The notes under the pieces are model-generated. The model did no database searches. It was not told the origin of the DNA and saw only the letters and a list, made by a program, of their open reading frames with translations. Shown piece after piece: positions 24,058 through 36,854 of a DNA stretch of 64,000 nt. Both the position numbers and the translations under genes were made by a program. Each line of letters opens with the position of its first letter. The stretch's first letter is position 1. The stretch lies in contig CM060912.1 of the NCBI GenBank assembly GCA_030737875.1, positions 455,394,310 through 455,458,309 on the forward strand. Direction: 5' to 3'. Origin of the DNA: Allium sativum (Eukaryota; Streptophyta; Magnoliopsida; Asparagales; Amaryllidaceae).

Positions 24058-25303
24058 CTGACTGAATTTCACCGCGCAAACCTGGACGTGTTTGCATGGA
24101 CCCACGCTGACATGTGTGGGATTTCACCTTCTATTATAACTCATACTCTCAGAATCAGCCCGAAGTACACTCCGATAAAGCAAAAAAGGTGAATGCTTGG
24201 CCCTGAAAGATTTCCGTCCTTGAAAGAAGAAATTGGGAAGCTGCAAGCCAATGGATTTATCCAGGATTCGACCTATCCCGACTGGATAGCGAATACGGTA
24301 CTTGTGATGAAGGCTAATGGGAAGTGGAGGACTTGTATTGATTTTTTCGACTTAAATAAGTCATGCCCCAAGGACAGCTTCCCATTAATTAGGATTGATC
24401 AGTTAGTTGACCCGACCGTAGGGCATGAGTTACTTTCATTTATGGATGCATATTCAGGATGCAACCAGATTGCCATACATGTTCCTAACCAAGAGCATAC
24501 CAGCTTCATCACTGATCTTGTGCTATATTGTTACGTAGCCTTCGGGTTGTAAAACGTAGGGGCAACCTATCAACGGTTAGTAAATCGGATTTTTCACGGC
24601 CAGTTAGGGAAAACGATGGAAGCATATATGGACAATATGCTAGTAAAATCAAGACAACCGTCCGAATATGTGAATGATATTTCAAGAATGTTTGGCATTC
24701 TTCGGAAGTATGGAATGAAATTGAATACTTTAAAGTGTTCTTTCGGAGTAGCTTCGGGCAAATTCCTGGGTTTTATTGGGAGTTTTCGAGGGATCAAAAT
24801 TAATTCTAACCAGATTTCGGCCCTTAAAGAAATCCAGGAACCTCGATGGATCAAGGATGTTCAAAGTTTAGCGGGTAAGGTAGCAGTAATGGGTCGATTT
24901 ATTTCAAGGGCAACTGATAAATGCCTTCCCTTCTTTGAGTTGATTAAAAGAGGGAAACAGAACTTTGCTTGGATGCCCGACTGTGTCAAAGCTTTCCAGA
25001 ATCTGCTTGATCACTTTGAGAGACCCCCCTTTTATATCTAAACCTATCGACCATGAAGACTTGTTTGTTTATTTAGAAGTACCCGCACATGCGATTTGCT
25101 CGGTCCTAATCCGTGAAGAAAAACGAGTGAAACAACCGGTTTATTATGTAAGAAAAAAATTGATGGGAGTCGAGCGCAATTATCCGAAGATGGAGAAACT
25201 CGCCTACAGCATATTAATTGTGTCAAGGAAGCTTCGTAACTACTTCCAATCCCATCCAATTAAGACATTCACCGACCAACCCGTTCGATGGGTCTTACAA
25301 TGA
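24058..25303 (+). pseudogene. reverse transcriptase and RNase H of the Tat element
   Basis: The frame at 24058 reads through VFAWTHADM to a stop at 24189, then the palm domain: NGKWRTCIDFFDLNK, FMDAYSG (about 24438) and YMDN (24625-24636), where active enzymes have YVDD, so the second catalytic aspartate is asparagine. A stop at 24550 replaces a residue after FGL. A frameshift near 25030 links to the RNase H segment at 24965-25303, with AICSVLIREE, PVYYVRKKL, RNYF and TDQP. It would copy element RNA into DNA. The order and LNKSCPKD word are typical of plant Tat-lineage polymerases. Confidence 0.85.
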
Positions 25304-25990
25304 TCTGAGGCAAGTGAGAGACTACTCAAGTGGAACATCGAGTTGAGTCAGTTCGACTTAACTTTTGTTCCATGAGAATTTATCCGAGGGCAGGCCTTAG
25401 CTAATTTAATAGCTGAATTTACTACCCCAAAAGATGAAGACCAGGAAGATAATCCTGATCCATTGAAGACCGAGCTAAAAGTCAGCTGTTTGAAAGCTAT
25501 ATACAGATGGAGCCCGAAATGACCGACGTTGGGGGTTGGCATAGTGCTATTTTCTCCCGAGGGTCGGTCGGTCTATTATGCTTTGAGGTTAGAATTTCTA
25601 GCAACAAACAATGATTATGAATATGAGGCCCTGATTGTCGGGCTCAAACTAGCAAGGGACTTGAAAATAACGTCGCCAGAAATTTCTTGTGATTCACAAC
25701 TTATGGTGTGCCAAGTTCGGAAGGAATATCTTACCAAAGGGGATCGACATAATTTTTACCTTAAACAAGTTGAAAAATTGTTGTGAGGATTCAGCCAGTA
25801 TAGCATTTCCCACATTCCTAGAAGGGAGAATCAGAAAGCAGATAGATTGGCGAAGCTAGCCAGTTCAGACCACCCGAGGGAAATGGAGTTGGTTCCCATA
25901 GAGACCCTTGGCGTACCAAGCATCGAACAGATGGAAGACAACCAGGCCGATACTGAACTTGAAAAAGAATCTTAGATGACTCGTATAAAA
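25304..25990 (+). pseudogene. archaeal-like second RNase H domain
   Basis: After the first RNase H come VP*EFIRGQALANLIAEF, then LYTDGARNDRRWG near 25498, the DGA catalytic start of the extra RNase H. A frameshift follows, then the open segment 25529-25786 with GIVLFSPEG, EYEALIVGLKLA and CDSQLMV, and finally HIPRRENQKADRLAKLA. This extra domain identifies the Tat lineage within Ty3/gypsy. The stretch to about 25990 is the usual linker to integrase. Confidence 0.8.
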
Positions 25991-26059
25991 AAATTCCTCC
26001 TCCATGGCACATTACCCGAAAGAAAGAATGAAAGACGAGCCATAGTATGACAGGCTTCC

Positions 26060-27158
26060 AGGAACGTTATTCAACAGAACCAGCTATATAGAAGAGGTTT
26101 CTCTGTTCCCATGTTTCGTTGTGTGGCCAACGATGATATCAAGAGGATATTAAAGGAAGTGCATGAAGGAGATTGCGGAGCACACACTGGGGGCAAACCC
26201 TAGCCAGAAAAGTATTGCAATACGGATACTTCTGGCGGACTGTTAACAAAGATACTACTAATTATTCCAAAAGATGTGACAAATGCCAAAGGTTCACGCA
26301 GATCCCACGAGCTCCTTCGACAAAGATCATCAAAATGGCTAGCCCCTGAGCATTCTCTATTTAAGGGATAGACATTATCGGAACCTTGCCCATTTTGACG
26401 GGAGGTGCCAGATATGCAATCATGGCAGTAGACTATTTCACAAAATGGGCAGAGGTTGAGCAGATGACTACGATCACAACAAAGAAAGTCATCAACTTCA
26501 TCGTTAGAAACATCATATGCTGATATGGGATACCCCGGACCACTATCATAGGTAATGGAACTCAGTTCGATAGCCTGGAGTTCAGAGATTTTTGTGAGAA
26601 GTATCACATCGAGAAGAAGTATCCCGCAGTTGTGCATCCCCAGTCTAATGGTCAAGTTGAAGCAGTTAACAAAATTATCAAAACCATCTTGAAAAAACGG
26701 CTAGAGCGAGCCAAGGGAAAATGAATCGACGAATTACCTCTAGCCCTGTGGGCATATCGTACCACTCATAAAACAGCTACGGGTCATACTCTTTTCGCCT
26801 TGTCCTACGTTTGGAAGCTGTTCTTCCGATAGAACTCGAAGTCCCTTCTCATCGCATGGCTTACTACGGTCCACTATCTAATAAAGCACTTCTCTTAACG
26901 TCATTAGATACAATTGACGAAAAGAGAGAAGAAGCAAACCTTTATGCCGAAGCCCATAGGCGAAGGATTGCCCGATATTACAACAGAAGGGTCCAGCGAA
27001 AAACTTTTGATATTGGCGACCTTGTATTAAAATGGGTCTTTCCAACTCCCATCCATATCAGCCCCAAGTGGGAAGGGTCGTACGTCATTCAACGAAAGCT
27101 TGATAATGGAAGCTTCGGGCTGTCGACCGTTGATGGCGAACCTTTTCAAAGATCATGA
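26060..27158 (+). pseudogene. integrase of the Tat element, catalytic Asp lost
   Basis: The HHCC zinc-binding part is visible (HEGDCGAH near 26160, then CDKCQRF near 26277) with a frameshift between. The core shows GIDIIGTLP (first catalytic Asp), then IIGNGTQFD near 26545, where SDNGTQF is expected: three bases and the second catalytic Asp are missing. Then VHPQSNGQVEAVN gives the Glu. Stops occur at 26347 and 26362 and near 26520, 26722 and 26830. The C-terminal part (26811-27158) carries the GDLVLKWV and GSYVIQRKL words. It would insert the element DNA; this copy cannot. Confidence 0.85.
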
Positions 27159-28223
27159 AATGCAAAGCACTTATGACTTTATCTTTCTTAGAATTTTTTA
27201 AAGTTTCTTCATTTGTTTTGATATTGTAATAAGAAATCCTTCATTGATTGCAGTAGCGTATGAATAAAAGACTCCATTCCTGCTCTGTTTCCTTGTTATA
27301 TAAGCTAAATGTTGTGATTCGATCTACTGTAGTTTACATCTTGACACCCAAATGTGTTGGTCATGGACAAAGCGGGACGACACCATTAAAAGAGTCAATA
27401 TTCAACCAAAGCGAAGGTATCGATCTTAGACACAGATCGAACGAACTTCTTTCGACTCCTGCTTTATTGAATTAAAGAAAAGGTTAATGCCTAACCAAAC
27501 ATATCGAATTACTGTTTGGACTTAACTCTAACCCCCATGATTGGGTGATGAGTATAAATGACAGAAGAGCATGAAATGTGCACCCCGAAAAAAGACCGCT
27601 CGATCCTTAAACTCTGCCCCTTATCGACCAAAGGATGAGTATAAACGACTATAAGCTCCCGTACTCGATGACGTCCGGCTCCTGATCAGGGTTGGATCTA
27701 CTTGAGTGTGATTGGAGAGCTCGCTATCCAAACGACTTACCCCGACACCGGGGACAAGAAGGTTGATGAATAACCCTGACTACAGTAACATTCGAATAAT
27801 CCTTAAAAGCTAAAATAAAATATGAAATCCAAATGACATATTTTGCACATAATTGACACAGGTACTTGCAAAACAAATAGATTTTCATTTACGTTACCAT
27901 GACATGATTACAAAATGTTGCTGCATGACAGGTACGATTTAAACATCATTTCCAGAGGCATAAAGTTTGATAATTACAAAAATGCGAGGGTCGCACTCGC
28001 ATGAAACTTTCAGAGGGCCTAAAAAGAAAATTATAACAAAAGGGCTCCTAAAACGGAGCTGGCATGTCCCCACGCTCGATCATCTCAGTCAACTCTTTCT
28101 GCTTGACCATCTCCACTGCTTCCTCAATACTCATCCTGCATCATGATCCTCCCAGCGTGCTTAAAAAAGAACGGGAAACTGGTGATGAGTCTTGTGGGTT
28201 AGCAGGATCCACGGGAGCCGGTG
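27159..28223. other. Tat element: noncoding spacer between integrase and antisense ORF
   Basis: About 1.06 kb, with no supported coding frame or repeat. It continues the 3' untranslated sequence of the plus-strand element and would be the 3' side of the antisense transcription unit. Confidence 0.4.
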
Positions 28224-30010
28224 TTATGATTGAGAAAGAATGGTCGGGGGAATGGCTCGAAGGGGATGAACGCTCAAAGGATCTTCAAGTGGTTCGAGAT
28301 TCACGGAAGAAATTTCCTTATCACTCTGATTTTTGATCTCGGCCAAGGACGAGTGATCCTCTCTCTTGGACTGCCCGATGATCTCGATATCCTCACCCTC
28401 CGATGATGCTATGTTAATCCTCTCCTCCCTTAAGACTTTGGTTGTCTCCTCAACGCTGCCCTTCTCCCTAGCATCAGGTTCTACCTCTACACTCTCCCTT
28501 ACCAATGAAGCACTTGCCACAAAGAAACAGAAATCAAGGTGGGACAAGTAAACATAGAATTAGTGAAAGAACTTTGAAGGGCTCGGGTGGAGGACCAGAT
28601 GATGAACCCTTTTCAATGATACAGAAGTGGAAGAAATGGATGCCTTGATCCGACCGCTACCAACTTCTCTTTGGGGTCCAACTTCCCCTTCACTCTGCGC
28701 CGTTCAACCTTTGCCACACTCTTATCTTGACTTCTCGCCTCAACCACAATCGCTCGTTCCTTGTCATTTAAAATTTAGGTCATCAAAAATTCCTCGGCCA
28801 CCGGTTGCCACTTTGCTTCCTCTCTTTCTTCCCTCAAAATTATTTTCCATGTGTTAGTTAACAACTTGGAATACCTCGGCATCCAAGACAAATCCCTATG
28901 ACGAAGAAAATTTGCAAAAAATGAAAGAGTCTAGCGAGCATCTAGCGAGCATGCCCCTTTTTTAACTCAACTTTATCTTGTGTGTGCTCGGCCTTAATGG
29001 CCCGAATATCAATGTCATGTTGAAGCTTCAAGTTACTGGCAGACTCAATTGCTACAGCGGCATTCCCTTTGGCCTGATTTTTGGCTAGCTCGGATGAGTG
29101 AAGGGTGACCTTGAGATTCTGATCTCTAGATCCAGTCGAGTCATGTCGTCCTTCAAAGATTTGATCTCCCCTCTAATCGAATCACACTCCCGATCTCTCT
29201 GTTGGACTTGGGTTCCCAGATCCTCGGCTGCTTTTTCATACTTTTCCTTGTCGGCCGCCGCCTGCAGCTCCTGGTCTTTAATTTTCTTTTCAAGAAACCC
29301 GAAGCTTTTCTTGTCACAAGCTATATCTCTTTTCAAACCGACGATCTCGGTTAGCTTCTCCTTCAACACTCCACTTACCTGCCCGGCGTACTCACGCATT
29401 GCGTCATATTGAGAAAGATCATGGTCAAGGTTGTTGCGAATATGGCTGCGGAAGCTATGTAATAATGGCTGTAGCTCGGGGGTAGGTTCAATCCTTGAAA
29501 AGATGAGGTCGGGAAAATCTCGTTCCAACTCTCTAACTCGATCGATGGAAGAAGGTTCGACCGAAGATTTGGGGTGATTTAACACAACCTGAGAGTGTTC
29601 GGCTTTTTCTCCCTCCTTGGGGGTCTTTCTCTGAGGACGGGGAGAAAGCTAAAGCTTGGAGGACTTGTCCCTTTTTTTCTTTTTGAGAATGCTCCCCAGC
29701 TCTTCCATGTCTCCTGATGTTCGATCATGTTTCCCCACGCTTTTATTCTTTTACTTGCCATGATCTCGAGTCAACTCTTTCTCTCGCCCTTCCTTTCCCT
29801 CATTATTTTTCTCCTTCTCCTTCTCTTCTCTCTTTCTCTTGTCATCTCTGTCTCTCTTTGTGTTCTCTTCCTTCCTCTCCTTCTTCCTCTTACTACTATC
29901 ATCTTCATCATTGTCCCTTCTCCCAACGTGCAACAAAGTGGGCTCGTCTGGCCTGATGTCCATTGGGAGGAAGGCAAAAAGGTTGCCATAAAACTCCTCA
30001 TCGATGTCCT

Positions 30011-30147
30011 CTGGGAAAAGAAGAAGAACCACAAGTAAGATAGTCAACATTCAATTTATACGAGAGAAACATGGTATTGTGACGTGCAATGCAAATGCTA
30101 TGTGACAAGTCGTTTAGATAGACCTTATACTATGGGTTTGATTGTAC
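30011..30147 (-). other. intron 2 of the antisense ORF
   Basis: Minus-strand donor GTACAATC after GTCGAAG and acceptor TTTTCCCAG before AGGACATCG, 137 nt. Removing it joins the two flanking frames in phase. The intron itself contains stops. Confidence 0.6.
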
Positions 30148-30800
30148 CTTCGACATCCTTTTGTTCGACCGGGAAAGACATTCCCTCGGATTGATTAGCA
30201 AAAACTTGAATTGGGTCTAAGCTTTATGGTGAAAGAATGATGTCAGGCATCTGCAATTTTTCTAACCCAGGAAAAGGGAATACAACATGCTCTTCCTGCA
30301 AATCATGGACCGCAGGAGAATCTCTCTCGTTCTCAGAATATCTCAAGTGACTCGCAGTAGTATCCTCCTTGATTGGCTCCCCTTGCGCTTTCTTTAAGGA
30401 TTTCTTAGTAGGGACCTTCTCTCTTTTTCGATGCTCGGCCTCTCGATGCTCGGCTTCCCGACGCTCAGCCTCTCGAACCCACATTTTGGAAGCAGGCTTC
30501 TTTGGACCAAGTTTCTTTTTCTTTTCGGGTGAGGAGAGAGCAGAAGAACCACCGACCGAGCGAGTCATTTGCGTATCCCCAGCTTCTTCTTGGCTAGGGG
30601 CATCACATCCTAGCTCGGTGCTACTGACTCGGATCCTTCCTTCAACGATATGATTGTCCTACTTTCATCAAGGAGAGCATATTAATATAAATTCTCGTCA
30701 TACAAACAATTCCAAAACCGCCGCTGCTTCGGGTCTAGCTCGATTAGTCGCCCATAGCGCTCCTCAAACGCCTCCTCTTCAGGCCTCGTCGGATCGTCCC

Positions 30801-30885
30801 CTATAAAAAAGAAAAGAGAAAGAGAGTACATAGATCGACATAAAGAACTTTAGTATGAGGAACATCAGTTGGCTGAGAGACTTAC
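30801..30885 (-). other. intron 1 of the antisense ORF
   Basis: Minus-strand donor GTAAGTCTC after CAATGCA and a pyrimidine-rich acceptor ending TTTATAG before GGGACGATCC, 85 nt. Removal joins CARYWLQ to DDPTRPEEE in phase. Confidence 0.6.
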
Positions 30886-31605
30886 TGCATTGAAGCCAGT
30901 ATCGAGCGCACCCCGGCTCCCCTTTAATCCAAAACCATTCCCGCCTTGGATTACCCACCTTGCTCAGAATTTCTTCAATAGTCTTCTAACCGCTAGCGGG
31001 CTCGAAGTAAAGCAGAGAGGGGGACTGTTTCTTATTGTGTTTAAAATGAAAAAGGAATGCCAAGTCATCAAAGGTCGGAGGGTAATCCAAGTATCTCATA
31101 TATAGGTAGTAGGTCGACAAGTTACCATAAGAAATCGGATGAAACTGCATCGGGGCCTAATTCATCCGTCGTAAGAAGTTGACAATAAATGAAGGTAAAG
31201 GGGGAATGACTCCCACATTGCACATTGGAAGAGATATCGCCATGTAACCGTATGGGATTGTGAGGCCGATCGATTTTCTGAGGGAGGAGAACATCGTCGA
31301 AAGGAATGTTATGTTTTCCAATCAAGTTTTGTAATCGTTTAAGAGTGATCATGGTCCTTTCCGCGTCTGGAGGTTTCTCTAAGATTTCCATGCCCAGAAG
31401 CATGTCGGGTGCTATGGGAACAGGTATCGTTTCATTCAACTCGACCGTTACTTGGGGCAGGTGGGCGACACGTCAATCGACTTCGAGGGTCGCTATCAAG
31501 ACCAGGTTTCGATCGATCCGATGACTCGGAAGTAGTATCCACTCTAATGGAAAAAGATATTCCTTCGCCCGATCCTCGCTCATAGGTATCACTTACTTTA
31601 ACCAT

Positions 31606-32450
31606 CAGTATACAAGGGAATTATCGAGCTGAAATTAAAGATTAATTCAAAAAAGGGTTAGTGCCCATCTACAGTGCAATTTCAATAGAAGACAGACCAT
31701 AGAAACTATGATTCAGATCGTACAAAGATTGATATCTTTTCACTACCCTCTCGTGTCCTAGGGTTCAAAGACACCTTAACAAACGAAATGCTTTGAATGG
31801 GCGGGAAATTTCTCGACATCCATGATATAATCAAATCAGTGAATCCACCACTGTTAGATCCTACTCAAATGACATCGGTATCACCGTGGACAACCGCATC
31901 ACCGCTGACTTCGGCGATTCCGCGCTGTTGAACCAAATCATGGGTCAGATTAAACCCAAACTGTAGTAAGAAAGCAAAGAAGAGAGAGATCCCACGCAAG
32001 AATGACATTTTGGTTTTTTGAAAAGGGTAGAGAACCAATTTATACCTAAAAATATGACTTTGGGGGAGGATGGTGATCGTCCTTCTTCTTCTTCCCATAG
32101 AGCAGTAAATCGGTTCTTGCAATAGTAAAAGTAAAGAGAAAAAGGTGAAAGGAATTTTCCTTTTATAACATAATGGAGTGGCTATTCACATTTGGCTGAC
32201 GTGACTGGACTCGGCTGACGTGTAAAGCAGTGGATAAGTCGAGGATCAGCCGATGAGATGGAAGACAGTGAGGCATAATTATTATCTAAAATCGTTTACG
32301 TTTCCAAAGTGGTTGATAGGATTTACTGCAACTTACGAGGCTCATTAAATGAATGAATCAGAACGACCCATGAAATTCTTCGGGTGATATGAAAAGATCT
32401 GTTCAGGGCACGTGTTTACAAAGTATGCCCCGTTTCAAACGTACCATACT
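31606..32450 (-). other. upstream region of the antisense ORF within the Tat element
   Basis: No coding frame that I can support; an 85-codon minus ORF at 31865-32122 has no recognised features. A minus-strand TATAAAA (plus 32161-32167) lies about 560 bp upstream of the antisense ATG and could be its promoter. Confidence 0.35.
32161..32167 (-). promoter_or_regulatory. possible TATA box of the antisense ORF
   Basis: TATAAAA on the minus strand in the spacer between the antisense ORF and the 3' LTR. Position and orientation fit; nothing else supports it. Confidence 0.3.
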
Positions 32451-32463
32451 TTGGGGGGCAAAG
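32451..32463 (+). other. polypurine tract of the Tat element
   Basis: TTGGGGGGCAAAG abuts the LTR start TGTTGATAGG. It is the plus-strand priming site. Confidence 0.75.
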
Positions 32464-33116
32464 TGTTGATAGGCCTTTCGGACAGCCCATCAAGGAACGA
32501 CAATGCGACAGACTCACACCCGTAATGCTCGAAGTGGGCCAGTCGATGAGGGCTAACATTAAACTTATTTCCCTCGCCAGGTGCGGTCCAGGAAGAAGCT
32601 TGATATGACCAAGCATGATCAGCCGCCTTGCATTCAATTGTGAGCCGAAGATCCCGCTTATAAAATAGCTCATTCCTGATCTTACCCTTTCCAGATCATC
32701 CAGATCAAGTGCCACTTTATACCGATAATTCAGGGAATACCAGTTTCTTAGGAGATACCAATTTATTCAACATCGACTATTCTTTTGGATCCTACGACAC
32801 GTGTCCAAAGTGACCCAAGTACTGTATCAACTATAAATATGCCTTCTAAGTTCAAAAAAGGGGACTTTTGGAGGAGAATAAATTCTAGTTTTTGAGTACT
32901 TTTATTAATCTCTTGTTGTATCGCCATTATAACTATTTTGTCTGATAGTTGAAACAATATATAAGAGATTATAAAGTGGACGTAGGCTCATTAACGCCGA
33001 ACCACTATAAATTCATGTGTGATTTCCTCCATTTTTAATTATTTATAGTTATTAATCTTCACTTATTCTCTACATAACCCTTCCTTTGGGTATTGTACAA
33101 ATTTTTGGTGTCAACA
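32464..33116 (+). repeat. 3' LTR of the Tat element
   Basis: 653 bp, begins TGTTGATAGG and ends GGTGTCAACA, giving TGTTGA/TCAACA inverted termini, with TATAAATA at 32832. Followed by AACAA, the target duplication also seen at 20560-20564. Confidence 0.85.
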
Positions 33117-36100
33117 AACAACGTGTAACCTAGTCACACATGACCGACCACTCATTTCGCTTGAGTGTATCGAGTGTATGTCACCAACTATTGGGATCAA
33201 CAACCGTTTTCCTGAATGGGACAGCATCGAATAGAATAAAGAATGAAATGAATTTCTCTAAATAAGTGATAATACTCCCTAATTGGGAGCTACCCACTTA
33301 GCCATGTTGCCTGCCCGATTTTTTGTCATTTCCCAGTTATTGAGGCTTGAGGCTATGCTTACTTACATTTCATTGATAGCACAATCACTTTGAATGCAAC
33401 ATTTTTAGTTTAGTAAACAATTAATTGATTTGCACAAATAAAATCTGGATATTATGCTAAGAGAATAAATGCTCTGCCACCATACATATGGTGTACAGAC
33501 TAACGTATGTTATCATTGGAAATACTTTGTCAGGCATTCGTCCATATACGTTCGTTCTGGGACTGAACGAAACCGAAATCACAATTTACAATAACCCATA
33601 TTAGGCAATTTCTACCTAAGATTAACAGAAAATTCCCTTGCACTTTACTATGTCTTTGATTATCTTCATATAATCTGATTCGCAACGCTACTGCCAAAAC
33701 GGGGTGATTCTCGGATAATAATCCAACCGGTCTCTCCGCATTGACAACGATATTGGTCAATACTTCGATAGTCAGTTATTTAACTATTGAAGAAAAACAT
33801 TCATACAAAGCATCAAACAATCACTGGGCCTCTTAATTTATATTTCATTAATTAAGTCACTTCTCCATTTCCTTATCAATATTCATTAACGTAATATTTC
33901 CGACAATCATCTTGGTCTCTTACACTATTTGGAAAACATTTCCATATATCGACTCCTTTTATTTTCTATATGTAGATAATATCTTCTATTTATAATTGGA
34001 AAAACATTCTAATTACTTATCTCTTTTTTTAGCTCGTTTGTTTCTATACTTAGGAAATATTTATTATTTTATTTCCAAAATTCCACTTTCTTGGGTTAAA
34101 ACGAATGTTGTATAAAACATCATTAAATAACCCAAAATATTTCATTCAATTACACTTCTTTAAACATTAATCTTCGATACTGAATCTTGCTATTTATCAG
34201 TTAACAATGAAATCGATCAAGTTGGGGTATAATTACCTCTCAGACCTTTAACTTCAAAACAAACAAGACCACTTATCTCGAATAATCAACACCATAAAAA
34301 CCAACTATTCATTTTTAAAACATGTATACATTTCTCTTTCTATTCTTACCATATTTAATTATAGATTTCTTTTTTGTTTGTAATATTCTATTTTAAGTTC
34401 ATTTCATTATCGAATACTATATATCGATATATTGATTTCTAACTATTAGATTTTCTTAAAAATATTCTAACTCCTTAAATTTTCGGAAAATTTCACCAGC
34501 ACCTCCTTTGTACTAGTCAATAGCTCAAACCTCAACTCGCCACACTAGGCTCTTTCCATTCAAAAAGAAGATCAAAAAGCCAAGCGGCTTGCTGATTCGG
34601 CACATAAAAACTCATATGGAATTTAAACGTGTAGCTTTTGGTCGGGTACATGAATTATAATCTTCATACACTTTGTTCCATATCTGTCTAACCCATATAC
34701 GTCCATTTCCAATTTATTCTAACTCAAATCAATCATTTTTAACTCAATTCGCTAATTTATTCTTTAATTAGCTCTTTGGCCTATTTCACTTTATATTTGA
34801 ACATAACACGTTCAAATATATTTTTAATTTACTTAAAATCCAATCTAATTCCATTTCAACTCGAGTTTCATATTCGATTTCGAATATAAATTCATAAACC
34901 TCATTCACTTATCCAATGCCTAATTTCGATTCAAAACACGATTAACTAATTATTCTTCAAATTAGTTAATTCTATACAATAAATAAAAATATGATTTTTG
35001 TTTCAAAAATCAGTTCACTTACTCCACTAGAGTTCGTATTTATTAGATATCTCAAGTCTGGGTTTTTCTAACGGAAATTCAGATTTTATTTACTTAAAAT
35101 CCTTTTATTTATTAAAAAAAACCGTTATGGTTTCATAATGGTTATGACGCTGTTTTTCTGAAAATTTGATTTTGACATAACTCAAAATCTATAAGATGAA
35201 ATCCAGATTTTCCTCTTCGATTAGAAAACTATTATCCAATCACTCATGACGATTCTCGTTTCAAAGAATTCCAACTTAAATTGAGTTTTATATACTCAAT
35301 TGAAGTTCGAAACGCCGATTTACGAACTACCACGCTACGACAAGCTGTTTTGATTATATTAAAATATAAACATTTAAACTTTGTTTATAAATAAATTTCA
35401 ACTCCATTCTTATATATTTAAATATTAATTTAGTCCATTTACTATATATTACTTAATATTCTTGATTATCCCTATCCGTTGATTATTTCATAACTTAGAT
35501 TTAAATTTATTTATAACTGAATCTTCTATACTAAATTCCAGTTCCTTTATAAATAAATTATTTATAAACTCGATATAATCGAATTCTAACTATAAATCCG
35601 CTGGATTTGTCTGAGTTCAATTTATATTCTGAATTCCGGAATAAAATTTATCATTCTATTTCAAGCCATTTTCTAATTCATTTTTAAATTTATACTTGAA
35701 TTTGAATGTCTAAGTTATCTAATGATTATTTATTTTACTATATTTATAAACATTGTTTATAAATCCAACTTCCTTGTTTTCTATATGAAACAAGTTTCAT
35801 TTCAAAATCTGTCCGAAACTCATTTCCTTTTATATTCCTAATTCCGAAACTATCGTTCCCTTTTCGAAATGATTTCAAATTTCTATTATTAAATTCATAC
35901 TTGAATTTAAAATTTCAAATTATCTCACGATAATTAATTCACTACATTTATAAACAACGTTTATAAATTTTATTGTTTTATATATTAAAACAAGTTCTAT
36001 ACAAATCTATTTAAAACCTGATTCTTTCTTTGGAATATTTTATTATTTTAACTTATATATAAATATGGAATCTATTTTCATAATTTATTTTAGTTTCTAT

Positions 36101-36631
36101 CTAATACAATTTATATATCCTATTTGGGAATAATTTATTTTGTAAATCCGACATAGTCGAATTCAAACATAAATCCAATGGATTATTCAATTTAATTTCC
36201 ATTACGAACATCAGAATAAGTTTCGTCGTTTACTGTTTAAAACGATTTTTCAGTACTCACTTTAAATTCACATTTGAATCTAAATATTCATATTACCCAA
36301 TGATAATTTATTTCCCTTCATTTATAAACACCGTTTATAGATTCATTTCAATTCCCCACATTATCCAATTAAAATTATTCCATTTAATTTATAAACACCA
36401 TTTATATATTTATTACTTGTTTTTATTTCTAGTCCATTCGAAATTCAAAATCTATTTTAGAAAAATAGATTTTCCTAAAACCCTTTTTCATGATATTTTT
36501 TAAAATCAACATTTAGGGCCAGTGATATTCAACCAATCAAAAACACACAATTATCAACCACAGGTTTTCTAACACATCATATATGATAATATATATGAAA
36601 ACAAATAAATAATAATATTTTTGAGGAATCC

Positions 36632-36649
36632 AGTTGGATCCCTCCAACT
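36632..36649 (-). other. hairpin AGTTGGA-4 nt-TCCAACT in the solo LTR
   Basis: A perfect 7 bp stem about 2.1 kb from the LTR start. The family 1 and 2 hairpins (TCGTCC/GGACGA) sit 1.7 and 2.2 kb from theirs, so it may be the counterpart, although the arms differ. Confidence 0.3.
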
Positions 36650-36819
36650 TGTTTTCCTGCATCCACAGATGTTAGCCAACATAAATAATACCCATCCTGC
36701 AACGAGGTAGGATATCGCGGTATAAAAGGTCATCCACTATCGTATTGTGAGGCACAAAGGGTCATCCGCTAATGATACTACGGGCATCCGCTAATGGTAC
36801 TGCGGGAAATATCCAATCA

Positions 36820-36822
<3 letters not shown>

Positions 36823-36852
<30 letters not shown>
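36823..36852. repeat. AT microsatellite
   Basis: About 15 AT dinucleotides in a row within the solo LTR. Confidence 0.9.

Positions 36853-36854
<2 letters not shown>

Larger units (their letters stand above)
28224..31605 (-). pseudogene. spliced antisense ORF of the Tat element
   Basis: A minus-strand frame runs from an ATG at 31605 to about 28224. The N-terminal third has a folded-domain look (PFTFIYCQLLTTDELGPDAV, YLDYPPTFDDLAFLFHF, REWFWIKGEPGCARYW), resembling the putative gypsy-type transposon domain common in plants (from memory PF04195). A charged, repetitive part follows (repeated REAEHRE), and then a coiled coil at 29585-29085. Two GT-AG introns keep the frame: 30801-30885 (GTAAGT to TTTATAG) and 30011-30147 (GTACAA to TTCCCAG). 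Some stops and frameshifts remain (31499, 30983, 30680 regions). Such antisense ORFs are known between integrase and 3' LTR in Retand-like elements; their function is unknown. Confidence 0.65.
20565..33116 (+). mobile_element. Tat-lineage Ty3/gypsy retrotransposon with antisense ORF
   Basis: A 12.5 kb element with LTRs at 20565-21211 and 32464-33116, flanked by AACAA at 20560-20564 and 33117-33121. Domain order is gag, protease, reverse transcriptase, RNase H, second RNase H (DGARND type), integrase, then a long 3' region with an antisense ORF. The second RNase H downstream of the first is diagnostic of the Tat lineage (Tat/Ogre/Retand). An antisense ORF between integrase and 3' LTR is described for Retand-type elements. 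Stops and frameshifts make it inactive. It sits inside the solo giant LTR. Confidence 0.88.

Noticed and set aside
29727..30038. Plus-strand hydrophobic open frame (Leu/Ser-rich, 103 codons) as a membrane protein
   Set aside because: It is the complement of a Lys/Glu/Arg-rich segment of the antisense ORF, which is supported by splice junctions and continuity.
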